From assembly GCF_036324505.1 (NCBI RefSeq), contig NC_086364.1:21539148-21603147 (forward strand): DNA of 64,000 nt. Direction: 5' to 3'. Of the stretch, positions 51,236-62,172 are shown piece by piece (within the stretch, counting starts at the first letter, position 1; each line of letters starts with the position of its first letter). Under the pieces are notes generated by a model. It made no database searches, had not been told where the DNA came from, and saw only the letters and a list, made by a program, of their open reading frames with translations. The translations under genes were made by a program, and so were the position numbers. The DNA is from Eleginops maclovinus. Taxonomy: Eukaryota; Chordata; Actinopteri; Perciformes; Eleginopidae.

Positions 51236-51346
51236 TCCTCTCTTTCTCTCCCCCTCCTGTCCTCCCATTGTTGCGAATCAAGCGTGGTCAAAGGGGCGCG
51301 GCGGAGGCGACTCAACGATTCAGCAGAAGAAGAAACAGATTGAGAC

Positions 51347-51367
51347 TCACACACACACTCACACGCA

Positions 51368-51399
<32 letters not shown>

Positions 51400-51402
51400 C
51401 AC
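51347..51402. repeat. (CA)/(CGCA) compound microsatellite
   Basis: ACAC flanks seven CACG units. Confidence 0.93.
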
Positions 51403-51599
51403 ATCATGGTGATGGTGATGCACACTGATCAGGATGTGGTGACAGCTCAGGGGATTTATCAGATGTAAAAAGTATTATTATTTTTGTGTTGCTTCCTTCT
51501 TTGTCTTTATTCCATTAGGCAACAATTAAACAATAACCAAGGCTTGGAAATTATTCAAATGTAACCTTCACCAAAGTGTTTCAAATGATAAACCTGCAC

Positions 51600-51890
51600 A
51601 CCGGGAGACGCTCATTAGGCGGTGGCAGGCTGCCTGGAGAGCTGTACTTTGGAGCCGTTTGCCCCGAACATGACCGCGCTGCGCGTTAGGCTAATTAACT
51701 TTTCAAAATTACAGATGGTCCCGCATTTAAATTCTGGGCGGAATGATCGACATTTTCCGTTATTAATTCCCCCCACCGCCTCCGTCGCTACAAAATTATC
51801 ATTGTGCATAAAATTAGGCCCCTTCGAGGTTCTTTCTTTTAGCTTTTTACCCAAAATAAAGAAGGTCTTCTCCATCAGTGGTGCATAATG
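51600..51890. promoter_or_regulatory. candidate conserved non-coding element
   Basis: It is unique, of balanced composition and free of repeats, with homeodomain-type sites (GCTAATTAACTT, TTATTAATT, ACAAAATTATCATTG) and no substantial coding signal. Resemblance to vertebrate conserved elements is by texture only. Confidence 0.35.
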
Positions 51891-51957
51891 GGAGCTGATG
51901 GACAGACGGTAAGTGCATTACTGCCTGAGTAAAGGAAGTGCCCATTCAAGAGCACAA

Positions 51958-52081
<124 letters not shown>

Positions 52082-52507
52082 GTGGGCCACTGTGAGCATT
52101 GCAGCTCCCTGACAGCAACTTCTCAGTGACTGGCTCTATATCCATCCTAATCCAATCCCATGGGACTTCCACAGCAAGAGGACTGGCAGCTTCAGCGGGA
52201 TCTCTGCTTCCCAAATCTCCCCAAACCTCGCTTTATCCGCCCGGGGATTACACAGCTCAGCTCCCTGGGCAGCAGTGGAAGTAGGGGTAGTATACTCCCA
52301 ACAGCAGGAGGAGTGGCAGTGTGGAAGTGGTGTTGCTCCATCATTGCATAATAGCTCAGTAACGCTGACGAGGTGGGCATACTGTGGGACTGCACCACCA
52401 TTCATCATGGTTTTATTATTTGTCAAACTGTATCAGGATGCAGGGTTTTACTGGGCTGACACTGAGGGCGGATTTACTTTATATCTTAGACGGACCATGC
52501 TGAAAGA

Positions 52508-52509
52508 GT

Positions 52510-52574
<65 letters not shown>
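52508..52574. repeat. (CA)33 microsatellite
   Basis: Pure CA tract. Confidence 0.97.
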
Positions 52575-52578
<4 letters not shown>

Positions 52579-52744
52579 CTGTATCTGACCATCTATCACT
52601 ATCGCAGGGTGAATTACATAATACTGCCGCATGCAGCCTGTCAATCTCTCAATGGTTCGATTTTTTCATCACTTGCTGTACAGTATAAATGCACACTGTG
52701 GACACACTTGCAAGAAGTATTTTTATGTAGAGTTGTTCTGAGAC

Positions 52745-53160
52745 CTGTATCGGAAATGCCTCTAAAAAGACCCTGAAACACTTGGTTCGGTATCTGCATG
52801 TACTCGAGTCTAGGTGCACCTTATCGCTATACAGGATCACCCTTACACGGTAACCGGATTCTAGCGCCATCACGAGATCTTGCATGAATTACGTGATCAA
52901 ATACCTCAAGAACAAACATTTTGTCAGTCCTCAAGTCGTGACGTCAGCCACTGTCGGAAATGCCTCTAAAAAGACCCTGAAGAACTTGTCCGGTATCTGC
53001 AAGTAGGCCTACCTGAGTCTAGGTGCAAAAGCGCTACCACGTTATTGTACACGGGAACAACCTTACATGGTAGCCGGATTCCTGCGATTATGCATGAACT
53101 GTGTGATCAAATATCTCACAAAAATACATCTTGTAAGGCCTCGAGTCACAAAGTCCGGAC
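52745..53160 (+). repeat. tandem duplication, unit about 205 bp
   Basis: GTCGGAAATGCCTCTAAAAA-type text at 52750 and 52954 heads two copies sharing GAGTCTAGGTGCA, ACGGTAACCGGATTC / ATGGTAGCCGGATTC, TGATCAAATA and CTCAAGTCGTGACGTC / CTCGAGTCACAAAGTC. Confidence 0.8.
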
Positions 53161-54287
53161 CAATCAGCGTCCTCCACACTTGTGAAGAACTACTGGTTGG
53201 TGTGAAGGTGAACGGAGAAGCAACCGTTCAGTCAAAATACGAATAGCGTAGATGCTGCAATGGTATTAGCTTTATCAGAACAGGACACACGTGTTCATTT
53301 AAAGAAAAGCAAAGACGCAACTCAAAGCGTTCATCGATGGAAAAGTAGTTCTGCTGCCTGGCTTCGATGAAAGTTTGACTGACAGATGGTTCGTCCAATC
53401 ACCTGCCAATTATTTTTCCCTGTCCCCTTTTTCCAAACTGTTTCCAATTAAGGATTCTCTAATGGTTTTGTGCAAACCACCAACCATCTGGTACATACTT
53501 TGCACGTGCAACTATAGGACGAAAGAGGAATTGCTTCCAGTTTGCTATAGTTGAATAATTGAGTTTGGACGCAGCGGTGATTATTTTTTTCTCCATTCAT
53601 CGTTGAAATGGCCTACGGTAGCCATCTTGCTTCCTTCTCTTCTCCGGTGACAGTTGCACATCTGCAGCTACTATGGGAACGTCTCACACGAGTCAGAGCG
53701 TGCAACATATCGGCAGAATTCTGACTGACATACAGCGCTGGAAAGGTATATTGTTTTTTGACGCACTGGTATTGGATGTGTACTGACTACCGTCCAATAT
53801 TCAAGTTCAGGTATTGGAACTGGTATCCTGTAGGAAAAATCTCAATTCCCTTTCCTTTTCTGACTACATCTTCTGTGTATTCCCTCCAAGGTAGACATGA
53901 TTCCCCCACAATTCGGCCCTAACATTGAAGTCATTTGTGAGCCAAGATGATTTCATGGTCAGGTGATGGTTTTTCAGATCTGGAGATTGAGAAAAAAATC
54001 CCAGACAGGATGTTTGTAAGTCCTGTTTCCTGGCTCTTTGCTTCTCTAATTCCTTCTCTCTGTCTCCCCCCCCGCTCTTTTGCAGTCTGCTCAGATCCCT
54101 GTGGTATGAACACATTTCTCATTCCCTCTCCCTCACCCTCACTCCCTCAAGATTGCTGCTTTATTAAACAGACTCTCCCTATCTTTCATTTGCCACTCTC
54201 TCCCCACCGTGCTCTCAGACGCCCTGTGTTTTTTATTTATTCTCTCTTTTACCCCCTTCCTCAACACGCCGGCTTTGCATACGTCAA

Positions 54288-54490
54288 AGATTCAAAGGCT
54301 TTATTAGTCATGTGCGCAGTAGTGTAGATATGGCAATAAGTCCCAGGATCCTCCAACAATGCAACATAATATATATATCAAAGAATACAACTAATTTAAA
54401 ACATAATAACATAGTGCAAAAAGAAACAGGGTAGAATAAAATAGGGCAAGATTAGGTGTGCGAATAATGCAGATTAATTCAATACAATGT
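54288..54490 (+). repeat. short dispersed repeat family D, second copy
   Basis: Same start and TCCTCCAACAATGCAACA block as at 6545. It continues with AGTGCAAAAAGAAACAGGG and an AT-rich tail. Confidence 0.55.
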
Positions 54491-54684
54491 GAAGTGAATG
54501 CAGGAGTCCATATAGATGTAAATAGATGCATTATTTTGCATTGCTCAGCAGGGTTTTCAGTACAGAATATCCCTCTCAGCTCCTACAGAAAGAGAGAGAA
54601 AGAAAGGTCCCTAATTTCTCTCTTCTATACGTTCTCTCTTCGCCCCGTACCTCATATCTCCCTTTGTTCGAATCGCTCCCGCCC

Positions 54685-54795
54685 TATGTGCTCCCTCCAT
54701 CTCTCTCCCTCTCTCCAGTGCTCCCTCCATCTCTATCCCTCTCTCCAGTGCTCCCTCCATCTCTCTCCCTCTCTCCAGTGCTCCCTCCATCTCGT
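54685..54795 (+). repeat. 30-bp tandem repeat, about 3.7 copies
   Basis: TGCTCCCTCCATCTCTCTCC followed by CTCTCTCCAG is repeated at 54688, 54718, 54748 and 54778 (last copy partial), with one CTAT variant. Pyrimidine-rich. Confidence 0.9.
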
Positions 54796-54819
54796 TCAGA
54801 CCCAGGGCAGCTATATTTA

Positions 54820-56629
54820 GCGGCAGGTTAACTGCTCCTGTCAAAGGTCTGATTTGTATTCTCTGCATGCAAGTCTGACTCGGGCCTCGCAGCAACACAA
54901 ACAAAAGGCCCTAGTTTGAATATGCACTGAGCCCACTGGCTTAGGAATCAAAGCCCTCTCTCTGCCCTGCTGCCAGTGGCGCCACCTGCTATGGGAAGGG
55001 GAGGGTGGGTAAAGAGGTGGCGGGTGGTGGTGGTGGTGGTGGTGCTGGTGGGGGTGGGTTCGTGGGGACTCAAAGTCAAGCTGAATTCACTGGGAGGAGC
55101 ACCCGGCTCAATGGGCCTACTTCACCGTGTTGCACCACACTCTGAATGGGCAATGTTCAAGGAAGAGAAGCGAATGAGGAAAGGGTCGCGCCCCCTGTAC
55201 CTTCATCTCTGGTCGACAAGAATATGGGATGGCAGTGGGGCGACAGGAAAATAGAAAAAAGGAGCCCTCGCACAGGAGACGAATTGAGAATAGAAAAATC
55301 TCCCTTTCCTCAAAGTCAGCCCCGGGCTCAAGTGACAGGGGAGATTAAAGTGAAAGGCACATACATTACACGCCACTGTACATATAAGGACACATGGGGA
55401 GTCCGTGGAGTCGAGCTGAAGGAGAGGTGTGATACCTCCCGCTGCTTTTGCCCTCGCTTTCGCTGCCTGGTCTCATCTGGTCCGGTTGACAGCCTGAAAT
55501 GGCACCCTGCTACATCCGGAGTTACAGTCCCTCTGACCAGAGGCTCTGAAACCACATATCTCACACAGCGAATGCCATCTCACATTTCCAAGCAATGCCA
55601 GCCTTAAGTGACCTTTTGCTATTTACCTATGGAAGCTTCCCGTACATGCACGGCACCACGTGTTCTTTATAATGCTAATGGTTGCAGATTTGACAGTGAC
55701 ATTGACAGCCTTTGAAACAATCAGTCCTTTATTCCAGACAAAATCAGGCTTCACGTTTTAGACTGGCGACTTTACATTTTGATTAAAAGTGAGCTGATCA
55801 CATCTGCTGTCGTTTGCTAATGAAGCTAACGGTAGCTCAGTGAGTTGTGTACTGTGTCTCAAAAAACGCATACTTCTGTACTTCTAATCAGGTGAATACA
55901 ACACTAGTGGTGTCGAATAAAAGCCTCCATTCATTTTAAAGTGGTCATTTAGCATTCTGTTGTTGCACCCTCTCTGCTAGAAGCTACCAGATCCTTCAGT
56001 TTTGCTTTTTAATAAGCAGACGATGGCCATGAACACGTAGAAGAAATACAAATAAATTAGTAGCATTGTTCCTGTATTGCAGTGTATGAATTGTTCATAT
56101 TTTACCTTTACTACTACAAACCAAAGACGCTTAGACAACCTATTAATGTAATAACCAGATAAAGCAAACTTTCCAATGTCCAAAACATCTGGAATTAGCT
56201 GCTAACGTTAGCTAAAGCTCTAAGTGCATCCAGGACCCACTTCCTTACAGTGGTTTTAATACTACATCATAGATACTTCTTATTTTAACTTGCCTGTAAC
56301 CTTGCAAAATAACAATATGGAGTAATCCTTAGCTTTGGTAGGAATGCTTGACTATAGGTAATAGCTCTAGGCTAGTTAGCCGGCTAGCTAGCTTATGGTT
56401 TCTTATGCATTCCTGGTTTGGTAAAAAGCAATAGTTCGAAGTATTGGTATTCCTCATACTACTTGGAGCAGTCAATTTACTTGTATTTTTAAATAATTTC
56501 ACACATTTAGAGGCTGAAAAACTTATATTAGAGTGTGTTTAGTATGACAGATTGGACAGGAATAGAAGTGATAGCCCTTTCAAAAAGCCCTCAAGCATTT
56601 TTCCTGTTAAGTGTCTCAGCAGGTTTATA

Positions 56630-56705
<76 letters not shown>

Positions 56706-56707
56706 CT

Positions 56708-56801
<94 letters not shown>

Positions 56802-57060
56802 CAAACATTCTCAGTCACACCTGGGGTTTCCACTTCATCTAACATGCGTCCCTTTGATCAACTGAAACTGATTGAATCAATCGGTCAATTGGGGAAATCA
56901 AATGAGAACAGAATTAACACCTTGACTGTCACATCACATCAGAGGAACATGATACCAACCAGGCTACAGAAGAGCTATGAAATAAAAGTCATTTAGGAAA
57001 GGAGGATTGTTTGTTAAAGTGTCTGCCTAAAGAAACACAATTCTGGATATTTAACTCCTT
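54820..57060. other. intergenic DNA, mostly unique
   Basis: Includes (GGT)n at 55024-55045. An open frame at 55146-55607 has no recognisable domain. Confidence 0.4.
56637..56795. repeat. (CT)31-(AC)45 compound microsatellite
   Basis: CT block to about 56698, then AC with one CTCTC interruption. Confidence 0.97.
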
Positions 57061-57061
57061 T

Positions 57062-58040
57062 AAGGTTCTGTAATAATGAAGGAATGAGTCCTAAAACCTG
57101 GAAACAAATTAGCATTTTAGCATTTCCGTTTCCCTTTTCTCGAGTTCAACGTTTTTTGGTTGTTGCCTGAAAGAGGATCTATTGTTAGCTCAAGCTAAAC
57201 ATTAACGTTTTGTTCTATGACATGAAATACGTCAGTAAATATCCCACTAGTAAATGTCTAAATATGTTATGTGTCTAGTCTAAATGAGACTAAACATCAT
57301 CCAGCCAAACATTAGCCACCTTTAGCTTAGCAGTGGGGTCTTGTGATCATAGTGTTGTTAGCCTAACGTGTCAAGGAGCCAACTCTGAGGCATGAACCCA
57401 ATCGTGTGACTCGGACACAGAAGTGTTTAACTGAAGGCAACACAGTAAACAAGGTATCAACAAAAGACCTCTCAATAGAGGAAAACTTAACTAAACTAGA
57501 GAACAAAGCAAAATCACTCTTACGAGGAGAACTAGGAATAGATACAAAGCGCTGGAAAAAGCTATAACTGAGACGTGGATACGCTGTTGTGTCTGCATCA
57601 AACAGATAAGTCGAACTGGCACAGGACAGGGGGAGACGAGGACAATATACACACACAAGGTAAGGGGGACACAGGTGGGAACAATCAGGGCGGGGCAGAC
57701 AATCACATCTGCAGGAGACACACAGGGGCAGGGAGCACAGCGACCTGAAACGAGAGAGAGAATCACTTAAATAAGAAAAGGCACAAGACAACAGAAGGAC
57801 AGGACAAAAGCTCATTTAAATGATAGAACTCAAACAATCTTTCGGGACATGACATAACGTTAGCTTTTTACCTCTGGCAACTGCATTTACGCCTCCAAAA
57901 TCTTCAAAATGTTCTTTATATTTGGACAAGATCCAATTTTCCAAAAGCCAATGGAAAAATCCCATTGGCTTTTTTGTCGAGGGCAGCCCTTGCTATGCTA
58001 ACTTCTAGGTGTCATCCCTGCATCGCTCTACTTGAGCTAG
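57062..58040 (+). mobile_element. family A element interrupted by a solo LTR
   Basis: The left part (GGAATGAGTCCTAAAACCTGG at 57081) and a unit remnant (57305-57363) are separated by the LTR from CGTTAGCTTTTTACC (57858 onward), CCAATGGAAAAATCCCATTG (57949) and GGTGTCATCCCTGCATCGCTC (58008-58028), a diverged terminal repeat. Confidence 0.75.
57369..57854 (-). mobile_element. solo LTR nested in a family A element
   Basis: This 486-bp element starts TGTCAAGG and ends GGACATGACA, so both ends fit TG...CA. It is flanked by TAACG at 57364-57368 and 57855-57859. Joining the flanks restores CCTAACGTTAGC, exactly the undisturbed sequence in another family A copy near 14952. On the minus strand a TATA-like stretch (about 57650) and a pyrimidine-rich block resemble an LTR promoter. 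No internal retroviral genes are present. Confidence 0.8.
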
Positions 58041-58714
58041 ATTTTACTTGACTGCAGTTTGATCAAAGTCTGAAGTTTATGACCATATGGTTGGTAAATA
58101 TTCTGAGTGCAAACAGTGACAGTTGGTGTCCAGTCTGCTCCGTTGGGAACTGCCACAGTCAAACAATATTAACAGATGTGAACACAATAAAAAAAAGTGA
58201 CTGATCCAATCAAAACATAAACAAAACAATCTCCACATAACATGTTTTTTGAATTGTCCATTACAGCCGAGTGGCATCTCAGACCCACACAAGTGAAAAT
58301 GCGCTCGGAAAGATTGGCATGTAATGAATACATTTCCTGGTTGGCAGGAACATATTTGAATATAATTTCAAAAGAGGTACACTTTGTATATATTCTGCTC
58401 ATTGAAATAGCTTTGTAAAAAGATGAATTGCCTGTTAAATTAATCAAACGGATTCCACCCCTCTACTAGTTTGAGAGATTTCTTCAAATGCTGCCTGCAT
58501 ATCTGATAAAATATCAAGTACTCAGCGGCCTCAGCTCTGACTTTTTACATTTCTTTCTGTTTGGATAGAGAAATAACTGTTCCAGTCTGGGAAAGACAAT
58601 CATTTTTGTGTAACGCTTTAGATTGCACTAGATATGGAGTATGAATAAAACAAGATATGTACAGGGGGAGCAGTCTTTAAGAGGGACAGACTGTTAGTAT
58701 AAGTGGACAAGAGC

Positions 58715-59466
<752 letters not shown>

Positions 59467-59487
59467 GCATGTATTAATAATAATTGT

Positions 59488-59795
59488 CACGAGTCGACTA
59501 GGTGAAACAAGCATGAAGCACGACTCGTCACAAAAGGTACAAAAGAAAGTCTTTACTGACAGACACAAAAGGACCAGATACAAGCATGGACCTGACGCTG
59601 GTTGTCTGACGAACTGGCACAAGACAAAAGGGAGACCGGGACTACAGAAAAGGCAAGGGGACACAGGTGAAGACAATCAGGGCGGGGTCGACAATCACAG
59701 TGGAGGGAAAACACACAAAGGCAGGAAGTTAGGTGATCCGCAACGAGAGGGAGAGGTTACTACAAAATGAAACGGGAAGTCACAAGACAACATGT
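59488..59795 (-). mobile_element. second, 5'-truncated LTR of the same family
   Basis: It shares ACACAGGTG(A/G)(A/G)(A/G)ACAATCAGGGCGGG, GAACTGGCACA(A/G)GACA and CACAAGACAACA with the solo LTR at 57369-57854 in the same order and orientation. Its 3' end (59488) reads TGTCACGAG on the + strand. About 60 bp of the LTR start is missing. Confidence 0.65.
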
Positions 59796-60167
59796 AGTGG
59801 TGTAGTGGGAACGTCTGGAGCACAATGAGAACACGGGAGAGCTGGAACTGGATGGCAAACACTGAAGGTTTATTATGAAGTTTAACGGCCGGAGAATTGA
59901 CGAGACGTGTGCTGCAGCCGCGTGTTGACACAGCGGTTGCCTGGCCAATTGTGAAGATTCCTCTCGCTGCTCCCATATATTCAGCTGGTTCTTAGAGAAT
60001 AGTCAACACAATGCATGACAAGATAAAACAGGCAAAGCACTATAACACCTCTATCAGCTGCCAAAACACTGAGGGCAGCCCAAGGTTGCAGGCCTGTGCT
60101 CAGCGAGGGCAGCAGAAACTGATAAACTGGGTCAGAGTTATGGGTCTAAGAAAATATTTCCCCAACA
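59793..60167 (-). mobile_element. probable solo LTR of a different family
   Basis: The ends are TGTAGTGG (59793, or 59801) and TTTCCCCAACA (60167), giving TG...CA with short inverted ends. On the minus strand a TATATGGG-type TATA box lies near 59979 and an AATAAA at 59874-59869, in LTR order. No clear target duplication could be fixed. BEL or ERV-like is a guess. Confidence 0.5.
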
Positions 60168-60177
60168 ATAGGCACAA

Positions 60178-60439
60178 GAGTCAGAACTAAACACGGAGGA
60201 GCAGCGTTCAGTTATTATGCTCCATCATCTGGAACTACCAGAATCCTGCAGGACCGCTGCAACTCTTACTACTCTTAAATCCAGACTGAAGACGTTTCTT
60301 TTGCCACTGCTTTTAATTTCACTCACTCACTCACTCACTCACTCACTCACTCACTCACTCACTCACTCACTCACTCACTCACTCACTCACTCACTCACTC
60401 ACTCACTCACTCACTCACTCACTCACTCACTCACTCACT
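60178..60439 (+). mobile_element. L2-like LINE end with a (TCAC)n tail
   Basis: Positions 60196-60320 carry the same LINE coding end (CGTTCAGTTATTATGCTCC, then CTGCAACTCTTACTACTC, then ATCCAGACTGAAGACGTTTC). The element passes directly into (CACT)n from 60319 to 60439, about 30 units. Fish L2 elements often end in a short tandem repeat, so the microsatellite may have grown from the LINE tail. Confidence 0.7.
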
Positions 60440-61590
60440 ACATGTATTTGTAAAGTTGCTGGTGTGAAGTACATTGGTTGAACGGTGCATAAACGAGTTA
60501 AACTGTCTAAAAAAATGACTTTTTGCACCAAAAATATGGGATCTTTGCAAAGTTCACATACTGTATGGTGATTAGATTATCAAGTTGGTCTGTTGGAGGA
60601 GTATGGATGTAGGGGTTGGGTTGAAGAGAGTTTTTGCAGCCTGATTTAAGAGAGTCATTCAACACGCTTTGTTGTACGGCAGGTTATAGTTTTTAAATGA
60701 TGGTGAAATACTAGGGAGCAGTGATGCGGCTCAGGGATCCCACCGTCTATAAAATGATCAATTAAAAATAATGTCAGAGAAGACTTGGCCAGGGTTTAAT
60801 GTCCTGTCATATCATCACATCATAAACAGTTACTGTACGCAGCTGAAGATGCTATAATGTGTCCTACCTGACTTCCTTGAAGTTAAAATGGCAGAGAGAT
60901 GACGGGATTTACTCATTTTACAGATGTTTTATAGCACAGCTTTCAGTCTCCCTCCTGCCTTCCTATGCCTCTTTCTGTCTTTGCACGTCTGTCTGTCTGA
61001 AATGCACTGCAGAGGCCACAAACAATAAACATGAAGCGGTCTTCCCATTTGCAGCCATTTCAAAGTGACTGGGAGGTGTTTGCAGCTTTATAGATATCGA
61101 CTCCTCCTCTGCTCTTTGATCCTAGCTGTAAAGCCGCTGACAGCTTCACACAAGTAGCAGCGACATAAAACCTGTGTGTTCATGTATTGTCCGGGACTGG
61201 CCAACAATAAGCAGGTCTGCCAGTCAATTACTGACACTGACAAGCCAGGAACGAAACGGTTGTATTGTATGACAGACCATGGAAAGCAGGAACACACACA
61301 CAAAGAATGATTTCAAATGAACTGATCTGTAATGTAAGTCTTTTTTAAGTGTGTCTGAGTAGAAACAAACACAGAAATAGTGCACCAATCATCAGGAATG
61401 ATCTTTTGTTTTATTAATAAAAACAGAAACGACGTGTGCTAGCAAAGAGGCTTTTGACCATTGACTGCAAACAACATAAACAAAATGAATTGAATTAACC
61501 GCATTGTGTAAAGCACGACGTTTATTCTGCTTTTAAAGTCATGAACACGGACACATTTGTCACACATTAATTATCAATCAATCAGGAGTT
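60440..61590. other. intergenic DNA before the coiled-coil gene
   Basis: Unique sequence. No exon recognised. Confidence 0.4.
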
Positions 61591-61591
61591 G

Positions 61592-61663
<72 letters not shown>
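61592..61663. repeat. (GT)36 microsatellite
   Basis: Pure GT tract, 500 bp before the coiled-coil gene. Confidence 0.97.
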
Positions 61664-61666
<3 letters not shown>

Positions 61667-61806
61667 CCTTAATGTACATAGTGGACTGAAATATTGGCTG
61701 CTGTTGGACATCTTTTTTCTTTGCCAAATTTGGATTAGGTCTCCATATATGCTTATCTTCTAACCTAAATAAAGAATTTAAATGTGCATGCATAATGTCA
61801 ATCGGA

Positions 61807-61950
61807 ATGACATCATCGCACTCCAGAAGCGATGACGTCATCACACTCCAGAGTAGAAGCGATGACATCATCACACTCCAGAGTAGAAGCGATGACATCG
61901 TCACACTTCAGAGTAGAAGCGACGACATCATCACACTCCAGTGAAGCCAA
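61807..61950. repeat. five-unit 30-bp tandem repeat with CRE-like sites
   Basis: Units begin at 61807 (24 bp), 61831, 61861, 61891 and 61921, the last four exactly 30 bp apart. Each reads GA(T/C)GAC(A/G)TC(A/G)TC followed by CACTCCAGAGTAGAAGC. The unit at 61831 carries the full consensus CRE TGACGTCA (61833-61840); the others carry TGACATCA-type variants. It lies about 220 bp upstream of the coiled-coil start codon. Confidence 0.85.
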
Positions 61951-62003
61951 GATGTGATGTCATCGCATTTCAGATGACATCACAGTTGACTCATCTTGGC
62001 TTC
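61943..62003. promoter_or_regulatory. two-step inverted repeat (hairpin) before the coiled-coil gene
   Basis: GAAGCCAAGATG (61943-61954) is the perfect reverse complement of 61992-62003. Inside it, TGATGTCATC (61955-61964) is the perfect reverse complement of 61973-61982, with an 8-nt loop. Its function is unknown, and it abuts the 30-bp array. Confidence 0.7.
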
Positions 62004-62172
62004 TGGATAGTTTGCAAAGGCAGTTCCCTGAAATGCAATCATTCTTCAGTTCAGAGCAGTAACTGGTGGACGTATTCAGTCAGAGCAGACACACTTTACA
62101 GTTTTCTAGACAAGACACGTATTACTTAGACAATTTGATTTTCATTCCTAGATAAAGTCTACAGACAGTGCC

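Noticed and set aside
54611..54904. Frame with repeated MEGALERGREMEGALERG peptide
   Set aside because: Simple translation of the 30-bp pyrimidine-rich tandem repeat.
55146..55607. 153-codon plus-strand frame
   Set aside because: No recognisable domain, no splice context and no start-context support; kept only as intergenic DNA.
57363..57815. 150-codon minus-strand frame
   Set aside because: Lies wholly inside the solo LTR and has no recognisable protein domain.
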